From Agapanthus africanus (taxonomy: Eukaryota > Streptophyta > Magnoliopsida > Asparagales > Amaryllidaceae), in the NCBI GenBank assembly GCA_030015575.1, contig JASDDO010000006.1, positions 373,758,137 through 373,822,136 of the forward strand: a stretch of DNA of 64,000 nucleotides, written 5' to 3'. Shown here piece after piece: positions 1-10,389 of this stretch; position 1 is the first letter of the stretch, and each line of letters begins with the position of its first letter. The position numbers and the translations under genes were made by a program. Below the pieces are notes generated by a model. It was given only the letters and a program-made list of their open reading frames with translations, made no database searches and had not been told where the DNA came from.

Positions 1-250
1 TTAGATAGAAATTGCATGCTCAACACCTTTTTGTTCTTTATGCTCTTTACTTACTTGATTTCTATATCTATTACTTGCTATATGTTCATGTGTTCACAAT
101 TGTAGATTGCTTAGCCTTTTATCCTTATTGGTATATCATTTATTTAAGATTTGCAATTGTGTTTGATTGGCAAGTGCGGTTTGTAGTATTTTTTTAATTT
201 GAGCATATCGATTACCTTGTCCTATTCACCCCTCTCCACGACAACTTTCA
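1..250 (+). repeat. 3' part of a copia LTR
   Basis: This is the tail of an LTR whose start is outside the window. Its boundary is set by the terminal CA at 249-250, followed two bases later by the primer-binding site. The sequence is AT-rich and noncoding. Confidence 0.7.
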
Positions 251-252
251 AT

Positions 253-265
253 TGGTATCAGAGCC
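253..265 (+). other. Primer-binding site (initiator Met tRNA)
   Basis: TGGTATCAGAGCC is the canonical plant LTR-retrotransposon primer site complementary to the 3' end of initiator methionine tRNA. It sits just after the LTR end, as expected. Confidence 0.92.
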
Positions 266-307
266 TGGTGCTTTTCTTATTAGGCTTTATAGCCTAGAGT
301 TGATCTT

Positions 308-1790
308 ATGGATTTTTTTGCCTTCTTGCTCTTATCATGATGAACCATTTATACATAACCCTCCATATTTTAATGGTTAAAAATTTGAGTTGTGGAAATT
401 TATGATGCAATACTTTTTTAAATCTCGGGATAGGGATATATAGAAAATAGTTGATAATGAGTACTTTATTCCATCTATTGCTAAATCTATGTAGAGTATT
501 CACGAAAAAAAATTATTTATTTTGAACATTAAAGCACTTAAAATTCTACTCTGTGCTTTAAATATTGATGTTTTTAACAATGTCTCCTTTTGCAAGACGG
601 CTCATGAATTATGGCATTCATGGAGAACAAAACCCATGCAAAGAGAAGGAGAAAACCAAGAGTTCGACATCTATAGAGACTTTGGATGCGTCTCAATCAA
701 AAGCATTTCAAAAGAGATGATCTAACCCTATGGAGTCGACAAAGGAGTATCTTGATCTTGAGATTGTAAGTAATCCTTCTTTTAATTATCATATGCTTAT
801 CCATGATCAATTACTGGTAGCTTTCAATACCATTCATTGTAGTTTCAATTTGATGGCTTCTAGAAATGATTTGTTAGATGAGCAAAATTCATCTCTCACT
901 AATGATAAAACTGAGTTGATTTCTTGTTGCAATTCCTTTGAGACTTTGTGCAAAAGCATGATTGCCAAATATAATATTTTATCTCATACTCATGACTCTT
1001 GTGTTCATTTGATTAATGATTTGGATTTGGAGAAAAACGAACTTCTTTCGAAGCTTGCTTCTTATTGTAGTTCTTTTGATGCTCTAAAAAGGGAAAATGA
1101 GAGTTTAGTTTTATCCATGGATTTTTTGAGCAAGAAAAACAATGTTTTGATTTCAAATTTAAAAAGTGAGATTGATATTTTGAAATCTTCCATTTTATCT
1201 CAAGAATTCTTGATTGTTAATTTTATTTCTTTAAAAAGGGAAAACGAGAAATTAGTTTTAACTTGCGATATTTTGAGAAAAGAAAACGATGATATGATTT
1301 CAAGTTTACAAAATGAAATTGATTTGTTGAAATCTTCAATTACTTCTCAAGACTCTTTGATTTCTCAAAATATTTCTCTCAAAATCTCAATATGAGATTT
1401 TAATTGCTCCGCTTGCTAATTTTTCAAATGTTGATGCTTTACCTAGTAAGGAAATGGTTTTAAACCAAAGAAGCGTGGGTTTTAAATCTTCAAAGTTACA
1501 AAACTCTCTTCGTCTAGACATGTCAAACATGCTTCAAAGTTTGTTAAATCTCATGTTCGCACTCATGCATACTTATATCGTTTTAGTATAAGAAAATCTC
1601 TTGAAAATCATACACAACACAACCTTTCCTCATCTCATGCATATAATGGCATATCTTGCACCATGCACACATATACTCACTCTTGTCATTATTGTGGTGT
1701 ACTTGATCACTTTCTTTACTCATGTCCTTTGAGAAGAATAAATTTGTCAAATACAAATATGATGTGAATTCCTAAAGCTAACCCTATTGG
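308..1790 (+). pseudogene. copia gag fossil (UBN2-like domain, coiled coil, CCHC knuckle)
   Basis: Reading begins at an ATG 43 bases after the primer site. The first part shows the copia Gag signature around a PPYFNG motif followed by a Trp-Lys pair (about 360-430). The longest open stretch (730-1395) is a Leu/Lys/Glu/Asn-rich coiled coil with repeated LKREN blocks. A zinc knuckle of form C-X2-C-X4-H-X4-C (CHYCGVLDHFLYSC) lies near 1684-1725. In the family Gag packages the RNA in cytoplasmic particles. The copy is broken and cannot be functional. Confidence 0.75.
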
Positions 1791-2258
1791 ATCCAATAAA
1801 GTTTAGATACCAAAATTTCCTTCCATGCCTCGTTTTGTAGGTATGGAGAAAGCTTTAACTTAAGAACTCGGGACGACGATGAGCAAGAAAATAACAAAAG
1901 GAGATATTTGCTTGGCTCATCGATTTATGGGGTAACAATCATGTATTTACTTTCTATTGTCAATTCTTGATTGTTATATTATTTGTTGTTGTGTCTCTCT
2001 TTAGGAGCACTTGTGTTCATGAATTTTTCCTAGTTCTATTTTTTTTAGAGATACGTTGAGATTAAGAGATTTGAATGGTTTTGATTTGTTATTATTTTGA
2101 GAACATTTTTTTAAAAAAAAACAAAATTATCTTGAAAAACCGAGTTTTATGGACGTTTTGAACAAGTTCAGACGTCGGTCGAATTCTTGTTCAGACGTCA
2201 GTCATAGACAAATGTCTGAACAAGACTCAGACACACGTTTGAATTAGGACTTCTAGTT

Positions 2259-2264
<6 letters not shown>

Positions 2265-2290
<26 letters not shown>

Positions 2291-2296
2291 TATATT
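2265..2296. repeat. (TA)n microsatellite
   Basis: An alternating TA tract lies just before a CT-rich leader-like stretch. A run of Cs follows near 2446. It marks the boundary between the copia fragment and the next gene-like fossil. Confidence 0.85.
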
Positions 2297-2477
2297 ATGG
2301 GTTTTTCTCTCTCCCCCCTTCATCTCACAGTCGCGCCTCCTCTCTAAAAACCCTAACCAAAATTCCTAGCCTTCCTCTACCGATTCCTCAAGGAGATTTC
2401 CCATCAAAATCGAATATTTCCCTCTCCAATCAAAGCCTTAATTCCCCCCCCCCCTCTCAAAGCCTTACCCTCCTTCA

Positions 2478-3545
2478 ATGGCTCCCAAGCTTGCTACCGG
2501 AGAAGATATTGGAAATTAGAGACACAGGGAAGAAGGATCATCCCAAAGTGCTAGTTTTGATCAACGCCTCTTTCTCAATACTTCTTGTGAGAGGTTGTTC
2601 TCATCGATCCTAGACTAAAAGGTAATCTCAGGTTTTGGGATTACTTTGGTGAGTATCATCTTCCTAGTCTATTTAGAACCCAAGGTTGGGTTAACTATAC
2701 CTCCATTGATAAACCTTTCTTCCCTAACCTTACAAGATTTTTCTTTGCCAATCTTTCCGTTTCAAACACCAATGAAATCGTCTTAAACTCTTATGTACTT
2801 GGCAAGAAAATTGTTGTTAATAAAGCTCTTCTCCAGAAACTTCTTGAAGTTCCATCCGGTGGAGTTTTTGTCCACCATTTCAAGCTTAAGAACTATCCCT
2901 TTTATCCCGGAGATTGGAATCTGGTATCCATAACCAATTTTCTTCATAGTCGGCCGGTCCACCCTCTCTATGCTTCTACCGCTAAGTTGATATTTAAAGT
3001 TAAAGTCATCGGCAATACTCTCGGAAAGGTGGTTCTTTGTAAACCAAAAGATAGGGGCGCTTTTAGGGGATGTCACAAGCTCTTGACCTTCCTTTTCTGG
3101 CACTGGGTCAAAATCAATCTTCCTAATCTCATTTTGGAAGTAATCTCGTCGGCAAACAACTTTGGACCTTTAAGAACCTGCCTTTTGGAATGATTTTCAC
3201 AAGGATATTCAGGCATTTCAAGGTTCCTTTGGAAAGGCAACAGTTAAGCACCGTGGACGCACCACTCGACATGTGCACCATATATCTGATGAAATCCACG
3301 GCTGAGCGTGCAATGAGAGAAGGCAGTGTGGAAAAGGATGAAGAGGCGAAAGGTGCTCCCAATCAACCCATACACGATCCTAATGTTGCAAATATTTTTT
3401 ATCGTTTCGATTCTTTGGATTGAGAGGTGAGGTATGTGAGGGATATTCAAGAAACTTTGACTGAAAATTTGGATGCTATGAGAAGAGAAAGTCATGAATC
3501 CCACGAATACATAGATGATATATATGGGAGAGTATTTTAGAAACA
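2478..3545 (+). pseudogene. 'Putative plant transposon protein' (Transposase_32-like) fossil
   Basis: From an ATG at 2478, after a leader-like CT-rich stretch, the translation resembles the plant family annotated as 'putative plant transposon protein'. Recognisable blocks are a Trp-rich N part (RFWDYFGEY near 2633), FFANLSVSNTNEIVLNSYV near 2735-2795, LEVPSGG near 2843, and a C part around WHWVKINLPNLI near 3100. An acidic and basic tail with a possible coiled coil follows to about 3540. In plants this domain is usually carried by retroelement-associated ORFs and its biochemical role is not settled. The copy is broken. The assignment rests on remembered family motifs, not a search. Confidence 0.55.
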
Positions 3546-4061
3546 GCAATGCTAGGTTTGAGGATTTCCATAGCGGCAAAGTCGAGAGTTCAAGAGGCAA
3601 GAGTTCCAAGGGTGGCAATGGTGATAATGTCAGTTGGGAGGCAATGGTGATAATGTCAGTTGTCATACAATGGGGAGCAATGATGATGATGATGAGGCTT
3701 AGTGAGGAGATGAGACCTTCTTTGTTTTTGTTTCTTTTTTGTTTTATGTTTGGATGCAAAAATGGATATTTGTTTTTAAGGTTCGAGAACTCGGTTTCGG
3801 TCTCTCATAATTTTATTAGTTTCGCTGGGTTTCGGCTAGTTTCGCTAATCTTGGTTCGGATGTCGGTTTCGACGGTAATACAACATATGTAGGTGTAAAT
3901 ATATTAAATATTTATATTTATGGTTCTATATTACAAGACAATATCCCGGTGTTTAAAAATCCAGCGATTATGCAAAATATATTGAAAAGTGTATTTAGAT
4001 AAGCATTAATATAGGGTTTGGGTTCACTTTTTTGCGGTTTTCTAACAACAAAGGCCTGTAA
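3546..4061. other. Unassigned spacer
   Basis: No gene is recognised. A short direct repeat of about 27 bp (two units, near 3610-3662) lies at the left side, perhaps the tail of the preceding fossil. The rest is AT-rich DNA running up to the CACTA terminus. Confidence 0.5.
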
Positions 4062-4262
4062 CACTACTAAAATAGGGGGTTGCCCCTACGGATATTGAAA
4101 TCCGTAGGGGCATATTTATGTTGGCCCTACGGATTAATCCGTAGGGCTAAAAGGTTGCCCCTACGGGCCTAGACATTCAAGAATAAAAATATTAATTCTT
4201 AATTTGGTGTTTGCCCCTACGGTGCCGCAAACCAAGGACCTACGGACAAATCCGTAGGGGCA
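4062..4262 (+). repeat. CACTA terminus and subterminal repeats
   Basis: After the CACTA end come about nine copies of CCCTACGGA or its complement TCCGTAGGG, several arranged as inverted pairs (for example near 4083-4112 and 4121-4149). In En/Spm elements such subterminal motifs bind the TNPA-type accessory protein and define the ends for excision. The role here is inferred from that family. Confidence 0.8.
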
Positions 4263-4344
4263 ACTAAATAGCGATTTAATAAAGGCACAGATCGATCGCC
4301 TAAGCTCTCTTTCTTCCTCTCTCGATCGCGCGCAAAACAAAATC

Positions 4345-4448
4345 CCCAAATCGCCACCGCCGTTCTCGTCATCGCCACCGCCGTTCTCCTCGTCGCCACC
4401 GTCGTTCTCGTCGCCACCACCGTTCTCGTCGTCGCCACCGCCGTTCAG
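4345..4448 (+). repeat. Trinucleotide-rich minisatellite in CACTA leader exon
   Basis: Four to five imperfect units of 18-21 bp, consensus near TCGCCACCGCCGTTCTCG, end at CAG followed by GTTAGT (4449). That is a good plant splice donor, so this is probably the end of an untranslated first exon of the transposase gene. Confidence 0.7.
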
Positions 4449-4499
4449 GTTAGTAAATCTTCAACTAAATTAAAGAAATTTTTGATTATTTAGGGCTAG

Positions 4500-4855
4500 G
4501 GTTCATGGCTGGGTTTGAGGTTGCGGTTGGAGTTGGGGTTCGGCAGGGGTTGCGGTCGGGGTCGGGATTGGGGTTGGGGTTAGGGTTGGGGTTGGGGTTC
4601 GGCTGCGGCTGGGGCTGGGGTTAGGGTTTGGCTTAGGGTTGGGGTTGGGGTTTAGCTGGGGCGCGCTGGGGTTAGGGTTAGGTTGGGGCGGGGCTGGGCT
4701 GGGGCTGGGCTGGGGCTGGGTTGGGGTTGGGGATGGGGCTAGGGTTAGGCTGGGGCTAGGGCTGGGGCTGGGGCTAGGGTTAGGCTGGGGCTGGGGCGGG
4801 GCTGGGCTGAGGCTGGGCTGGGGCTGGGGCTAGGGTTAGGTTGGGGTTGGGTATC
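4500..4855 (+). repeat. G-rich degenerate array (GGGGTT/GGGGCT/TTAGGG)
   Basis: About 350 bp consist of GGGGCTGGGG, GGTTGGGG and TTAGGG blocks with almost no C-runs on this strand. TTAGGG steps recall telomere repeats, but the plant TTTAGGG unit is not regular. The tract should form G-quadruplexes on the + strand. The Gly/Leu/Trp reading frames across it are compositional artefacts. Confidence 0.85.
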
Positions 4856-5700
4856 GATGTATATACATGAATCATATCATGAATGATTCATTTTCATTAA
4901 ATGTGGTAAAATTAAGTGTATAAAATCATGCCATATAAATAGATTGTGTTCGTGAATGGCGATCTAGTTAGGCGAACCAAAGTGTTGCACTGATGAAAGT
5001 TTACCGTAGAGGAAATTACGGCTAGCTCTATGCATTTAACCTGAATGTATCCAGTAATTACTAGCATGTATAGAAAAGTTGGTTTAATTTATGAAAAAAT
5101 GGGGAGACAACATGCATGTATGCATATAGGTAACATCTGCCAATATGCCATATCCAGACCGCAATCTATTTTTACTTATTGGCTAATATGAAAATATCGG
5201 TCCGCGTATATGACATAGTCAAAGTTGTTAAATCTTGATACGGTTTGTGTTTCATTTTTTTATTTATCATATCGTGTATCGTATCTGTTTCATATCGAAA
5301 GAAACAAAATTTTCTTTTACAATAACGAAATAATTATGTGTAGAACCAATTACAATTTTAAAAATGATCAAATTAACAACATAAAGCAACGTACAAGTTA
5401 AAGCAAATTTCGGAATTGCAACACTCAAATACATACACATAAATCATACAAACCCATGCATTTTATAATCAAATAAGGTTTTTTTCTGCCCCCCTACTTC
5501 AATATTTTGATGCATGTTTCAGTCATGTGAATTCATATGTTGCGTATAACGCTTTATGATATCAGTATCCTACATTTGTAGTTTTAATTGTTGATTGTTA
5601 TAGATGAATGCCATTGCAATAATAGTTTTTGGTTGATGAATGCTATTGCAATGTAGGATGATCAGTTCTATCAATCTTGAGCTCAATGGTTTAAAATCAT
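4856..5700. other. Unassigned intron-like DNA in the CACTA element
   Basis: AT-rich DNA with no supported gene. It lies between the G-rich array and the 590-bp tandem repeats and is assigned to the CACTA element only by position. Confidence 0.4.
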
Positions 5701-5881
5701 GTTACACATACAACACGAATGCACAACAAACGCATAATTAGAGAGCGATTCGAGATATTCAGGTTAAAACCAATATATGATACTCGATGATAATATGAAA
5801 CCTTCATATTCCCATCGATACTCATATATGAAACTAAAATCGCCACTTAGTCCCCGTTTATCGATTAACATACGTGCGATG

Positions 5882-5970
5882 CTCGTCGTGACCTAGAACT
5901 ATACGAAGGTTGTTAAATATCGGACAGTATAGCTCGATACTAACAACCGTCGTATAGTCTACGCGACGAG
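5882..5970. repeat. Short hairpin of the 590-bp unit (first of three)
   Basis: Arms at 5882-5915 and 5941-5970 pair over about 30 bp with a few mismatches. They share CTCGTCG at the outer end and GGTTGTTA at the inner end, around a ~25-nt loop. The same hairpin recurs about 589 and 1179 bp downstream. Confidence 0.85.
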
Positions 5971-6017
5971 AAAATTCAATCGTATGGTAACCCATAGATT
6001 TGTCCCGTGTGGACAAG

Positions 6018-6268
6018 TTAAGAATGTATAAAGCAAACGCCTTCATTCACTTGTGTTTTCATCCGTTTCGAGATATTTCGTCGGTACCTTTCCGCTGGTT
6101 CTCCGTGTGCAAAGATAGATTAGATGTTCATTTCAACGTTGTTTCACAGCTTTGAAATGATTATCTATTCTATTACAGTGTACTCGGAGAACAGCGGGAA
6201 GGGCTGCCGAAATTTACTCGAAACGGTTGAAAGCACAAGTGATGGGCGTTCGCTTTATACATTCTTAA
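6018..6268. repeat. Long hairpin of the 590-bp unit (first of three)
   Basis: The left end TTAAGAATGTATAAAGC is matched by its complement at the right end. Pairing continues inward for about 115 bp per arm with mismatches and small bulges, to a loop of roughly 15 nt around 6140-6155. Copies lie at about 6607-6858 and 7197-7448. The shape is that of a fold-back MITE captured and amplified with the unit, or of a small-RNA precursor. Neither is proven. Confidence 0.85.
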
Positions 6269-7783
6269 TGGGATAGAAGCCTACCCCCGACAGCCGAAAC
6301 ACACACATACAACAAGAATACACAACAAACGCATAATTAGAGAGCGATTCGAGATGTTCGGGTTAAAACCAATATATGATAATATGAAACCTTCATATTC
6401 CCATCGATACTCATATATGAAACTAAAAGCGCCACTTAGTCCCCGTCTATCGGTTAACATACGTGTGATGCTCGTCGTGACCTAGAACTATACGAAGGTT
6501 GTTAAATATCGGACAGTATAGCTCGATACTAACAACCGTCGTATAGTCTACACGACGAGAAAATTCAATCGTATGGTAACCCATAGATTTGTCCCGTGTG
6601 GACAAGTTAAGAATGTATAAAGCAAACGCCTTCATTCACTTGTGTTTTCATCCGTTTCGAGATATTTCGTCGGTACCTTTCCGCTGGTTCTCCATGTACA
6701 AAGATAGATTAGATGTTCATTTCAACGTTGTTTCACAGCTTTGAAATGATTATCTATTCTATTACAGTGTACTCGGAGAACAGCGGGGAGGTGCTGCCGA
6801 AATTTATTCGAAACGGTTGAAAGCACAAGTGATGGGCGTTCGCTCTATACATTCTTAATGGGATAGAAGCCTGCCCCCGACAGCCGGAACACACACATAC
6901 AACAAAAATACACAACAAACGCATAATTAGAAAGCGATTCGAGATGTTCGGGTTAAAACCAATATATGATAATATGAAACCTTCATATTCTCATCGATAC
7001 TCATATATGAAACTAAAAGCGCCACTTAGTCCCCGTCTATCGATTAACATACATGCGATGCTCGTCGTGACCTAGAACTATACGAAGGTTGTTAAATATC
7101 GGACAGTATAGCTTGATACTAACAACCGTCGTATAGTCTACGCGATGAGAAAATTCAATCGTATGGTAACCCATAGATTTGTCCCGTGTGGACAAGTTAA
7201 GAATGTATAAAGCAAACGCCTTCATTCACTTGTGTTTTCATCCGTTTCGAGATATTTCGTCGGTACCTTTCCGCTGGTTCTCCGTGTACAAAGATAGATT
7301 AGATGTTCATTTCAACGTTGTTTCACAGCTTTGAAATGATTATCTATTCTATTACAGTGTACTCGGAGAACAGCGGGGAGGTGCTGCCGAAATTTACTCG
7401 AAACGGTTGAAAGCACAAGTGATGGGCGTTCGCTCTATACATTCTTAATGGGATAGAAGCCTACCCCCGACAGCCGGAATACACACATACAACAGGAATA
7501 CACAACAAACGCATAATTAGAGAGCGATTCGAGATGTTCGGGTTAAAACCAATATATGATAATATGAAACTTTCATATTCCTATCGATACTCATATATGA
7601 AACTAAAAGCGTCACTTAGTCCCCGTCTATCGGTTAACATACGTGCGATAATTTATTCTTTTCAACGACAAACGCACACACAAAGCATATACACCGATTT
7701 TCTCCTTTGTCAGTAACTATCCCGTTCTTATATTTCTCAATATAGTCAGCATAACCTACAATTTATATGTTTTACAGTCCAAC

Positions 7784-8530
7784 ATGGCCCATGAGTACGT
7801 CAGAGTTAAGGACTGGATGTATGTGGATTGGAAACAACGTATGCAATCTAAATTTGTCACAGGAGTTGCTGCTTTCCTTGAATTTGCACGCGCACATAAT
7901 AAGATCATAATAGAGAAGATTCTCTGTCCGTGCGATAGATGTGGTAATAAGTACTGGCAGAAGGTAGAATTGGTAGAACTTCATATTCTAAAATATGGGT
8001 TTACTAGACTTTATACAACTTGGAAATATCACGGGGAAGGAGAAGAATGCAGTACTCGGCAAAAGAAGAAGGAGAACACGATAATGCGGCAGGAGAAGAA
8101 GAAGAATTCGGTAATGCGGCAGGAGGCGGAAATTTATTTCCATCAGAAGAAATGGAGGATATGGTAGAGGCTGCCCTAGGTGAATCTATTCGTACCGAAG
8201 ATGACATTCCTTCCGGTCAAGGACCGCGTGCGGATAAATATGAAAATTTCATGAATGATGCTAGGAAACCAATTTATGAGAATGCAAAGTATTCCACCCT
8301 CTCATGGTTCGTCCAACTTTTCCAGATTAAGTGCATAAATGGATGGAGTAACAAGTCATTCACAATACTTCTTTCGTTCTTGAAAGATTCTATGCCTCCG
8401 GGAAATAATGTGCCCGAAAGCTGGTACGAAGCCCAGAAGATGATGTCTGATTTGGGTCTAAAGTGCGAGAAGATTCAAGCATGTCCTAAAAATTACGTGT
8501 TGTACCGGAAAGAGAATTCAGATTTCAGGT
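7784..8530 (+). pseudogene. CACTA transposase, TNP2 type (Transpos_assoc + Transposase_21 start)
   Basis: The ATG at 7784 follows a splice acceptor. The N-terminal part has WMYVDW, FLEFA, a CPCDRCGNKYW zinc-like motif, HILKYGF and TTWKYHGE, the hallmark of the transposase-associated domain. After a low-complexity acidic/Lys stretch, the TNP2 start is clear: YSTLSWFVQLFQIKCINGW near 8290-8350, NKSFTILLSFLKD, PESWYEAQKM, and CEKIQACPKNYVLYRKEN near 8466-8518. The two parts lie in different frames, with the shift in the acidic stretch around 8035-8100. Family transposases are several times longer. The catalytic region is lost where LTR element A begins. It cannot make active transposase. Confidence 0.85.
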
Positions 8531-8562
8531 TCAGTGGAAAGTTTGGGAGTTATCTCGTGTTG

Positions 8563-8802
8563 ACTGTTGGGCTTCTATAAAATTTAAAACAAAATAAATA
8601 TTAAAAATAATGTGGGGCATGGGATTTGAACTCTGGTGGCATGGTTCAGCAGTGCAAGGTATTACCAATGAGCTACAAGCTCTTTCTTGTAATTAAATTG
8701 CTAATTAATTACTTAAGTTTTGTGCTCAGGCAATAAATACCCCTTTATGGATTTTGAAAAAATATTTGAAAAAAATTGTATAGGAAAATTAGGGTTGTTA
8801 CA
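8563..8802 (-). repeat. Copy A 3' LTR, first ~240 bp
   Basis: On the minus strand this begins TGTAACAACCCT at 8802, directly after a polypurine tract, and matches the first ~240 bp of the LTRs of B, C and D. It includes the tRNA-like segment (about 8610-8690, with the B-box complement at 8621-8632 and the A-box complement at 8664-8675). It ends abruptly against CACTA sequence. Confidence 0.8.
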
Positions 8803-8830
8803 TTCTACCCTCCTTATAAAAATTTCATCC
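8803..8830 (-). other. Copy A polypurine tract
   Basis: On the minus strand TATAAGGAGGGTAGAA immediately precedes the LTR TG, which is the plus-strand primer position. The sequence before it resembles the usual end of chromovirus pol (AAATTTCGAGGA...), so only the last bases of pol appear to be kept in this family. Confidence 0.85.
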
Positions 8831-8954
8831 TCGAAATTTGTAAAAGGAATGTGTAACAGATTCAAGTAAAGTTTGGTAACTGAAGTACTGATAGTGCATG
8901 ATTAATAACAAAGTGGTGCAAGGGTTTAAAAATGTGAAAAAGGCTTACCGGTGT

Positions 8955-10157
8955 TACCTTGGTCAACTGTCTCGGTTTCTATGGCTGCTAATGTGAAAGT
9001 CTGTCGCCGTGGTACATTCCTTCTAGCTGGAGGCACATTCTATCCTTGGGGCCTGTTTCTCTGCCCTCGAGGCATATTCATCATTGCCTGTTGGAATTGG
9101 CGAGTAGGCTGTGCAGGAGTTCTATGTGGAGATGGTGCTGGGAGTGCAGGACGAGTTGCAGGAGCCGGATAGCTGGCCGCTGCGGGTAGTTGGTAGGTGT
9201 GTGAGCTGAGTTGTATCTATATATATGGACAGGTCTCAATTCTGTGATTGGACGCGCCACAAACTAGGCACAGGCCTTTTGCGCGCCTACAGTTCTTTAT
9301 CAAATGTCCATCTCTCTTGCAATGAAAATAGAAAACTGGTCTTGGCTTGTTATTGGGTTCTTCGGTTCTTCTAGGTTCAAACGATGGCCTGGAAGAGGCT
9401 CCTCCTGCCATTTAAGTGGTAGGGCGTTTCAAACCGGCAGATTGAGGTCTGCCCTTCCTCTTTACCACTGCCTCATAATGGCGGGCAGCTTTCAGAGCCG
9501 ATTCATGAGTCGGAAAATCTCCTGTGGCCAGTGCAGTCTGGATCTCCGAATCCAAACCTTGTTGAAATCGACGGGCTCTGATCTCATCTGTCGGTATCAG
9601 GTGTGCCGTAAATCGACTGAGCATGGTGAACTCAGCTCATACTCATCTACTGACTTGGTCCACATCGAACCTTATTGCAGATGGATGAACTGCTGTTCCA
9701 TGTCGAACCTGGCAGTCTCAGGGAAGTACTTAGCGTCGAACATGTCGTGGAAAGTCTTCCATTCGATGGATTGTTCGAGACGGCTTTCTTCCGCCTTCCA
9801 CCAGTTTCGAGCATTGTCCGTGAGCTGTAATTTTGCCATACGAACCCAAGCTAATTCTGGCACTTGTGCCGCTGTGAGATCATCTTCGATACTCTGAGCC
9901 TATTCTTCAGCTTCCAGTGGGCTCTCCTTTCCTGAGAACTGTTTGGGGTGCAAAGCCCTGAATTGCTTCACCCCAGATGCTTCTGCCTCGGGACGGTTCA
10001 TTAAAAGAGCAGTCTGCTGCTGCTATCCCTCTAGGAGGCTTCGAATTGCCTCAAGTAGAACCGTCTTCTCGTTGATCGGAGCAGGGACTGCAGGTGTGAG
10101 TAGTAGTGGTGGAGGTGTGTTGTTGACATTAGTGCTGGTGTTTTTCGGGGAATCCAT
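8955..10157 (-). pseudogene. Copy A gag fossil
   Basis: The start codon is at 10157-10155. The Retrotrans_gag core is seen on the minus strand: PELAWVRMAKLQLTDNA, then NWW, a Trp-Lys segment and KYFPETARFDMEQQFIHLQ (9863-9672). MLSRFTAHLIPTDEIRARRF follows (9624 on), then two CCHC-type knuckles (CKRDGHLIKNC and CLVCGASNHRIETC, near 9330-9220) and a Pro/Gln-rich tail. Unlike B and C, the SR and FTAH codons are directly joined at 9613/9614: the 69-bp intron is absent. Gag in this family forms particles that package element RNA. The copy is broken. Confidence 0.8.
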
Positions 10158-10389
10158 AACCTTGAATGAAAAATTTAGGTTAGGACAAATTCAAAGTATA
10201 TGATTCAAGGAATATGAAATTGATAAGAGTCAAGGAACATGGATTATAAAGAATGTTTTAGTTGCCGGTTCTTGTGTTATATTGCTTAGGTTGTTCACAC
10301 ATGGGCCACCAACAAAACCTGTCACGCAGAACAGAACTGCATAGTATGGTTCTATACAGCTCTGACCTGCATGGGCCACCAACAAAACC

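Larger units (their letters stand above)
1..2110 (+). mobile_element. Ty1/copia (SIRE-like) retrotransposon fossil, partial
   Basis: The left end of the window lies inside an LTR that ends at about 250 with CA. A primer site for initiator Met tRNA follows directly, then a decayed gag with a CCHC knuckle. No protease, integrase, reverse transcriptase or RNase H motif is recognisable downstream. The long coiled-coil in gag and the LTR-end/primer context resemble SIRE/Maximus elements. The element is broken, with many lesions, and looks old. The right limit is uncertain: T-rich sequence to about 2110 could be its untranslated region. No second LTR was found in the window. Confidence 0.75.
5701..7650 (+). 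repeat. Tandem array of ~590-bp units (about 3.3 copies)
   Basis: Three full units and a partial fourth repeat at 589-590 bp spacing, with only scattered differences. A 62-codon open stretch on the minus strand recurs at 5858, 6447 and 7037, but it is a by-product of the repeat. Each unit contains two inverted repeats, described separately. The array lies within the probable first intron of the CACTA transposase gene. Recent local amplification is likely because the units are so alike. Confidence 0.95.
4449..7777 (+). other. Probable 5'-UTR intron of the CACTA transposase gene
   Basis: The left border is CAG/GTTAGT at 4448-4449. The right border is a T-rich tract ending TTTTACAG at 7777, six bases before the transposase ATG. 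The interval has no coding signal and holds the G-rich array and the 590-bp tandem repeats. The intron is inferred from splice-site context only. Confidence 0.5.
4062..8530 (+). mobile_element. CACTA (En/Spm) DNA transposon, 5' part
   Basis: The left terminus starts with CACTACTAAAA at 4062, preceded by TAA as a possible 3-bp target duplication. Subterminal CCCTACGGAT-type repeats follow in both orientations, then a probable leader exon, a long intron with tandem repeats, and a transposase gene with a Transpos_assoc domain and a TNP2 (Transposase_21) start. The element is cut near 8530-8562, where reverse-oriented LTR element A begins. No right CACTA terminus was found. It is truncated and the transposase is frameshifted, so it is not autonomous. 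Confidence 0.85.

Noticed and set aside
3515-3892. 125-codon frame after the transposon-protein fossil
   Set aside because: Low-complexity Gly/Met-rich start from a short direct repeat, no domain, and it overlaps the likely tail of the preceding fossil.
4639-4833. Gly/Leu/Trp-rich frame
   Set aside because: It is the translation of the GGGGCTGGGG array, not a protein gene.
4500-4855. Interstitial telomere tract
   Set aside because: TTAGGG occurs only irregularly among GGGGTT and GGGGCT words; there is no regular TTTAGGG array.
5858-7225. Three identical 62-codon minus-strand frames as a gene family
   Set aside because: They recur only because the 590-bp unit is repeated, and they lie across the hairpin arms. 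There is no start context or domain.
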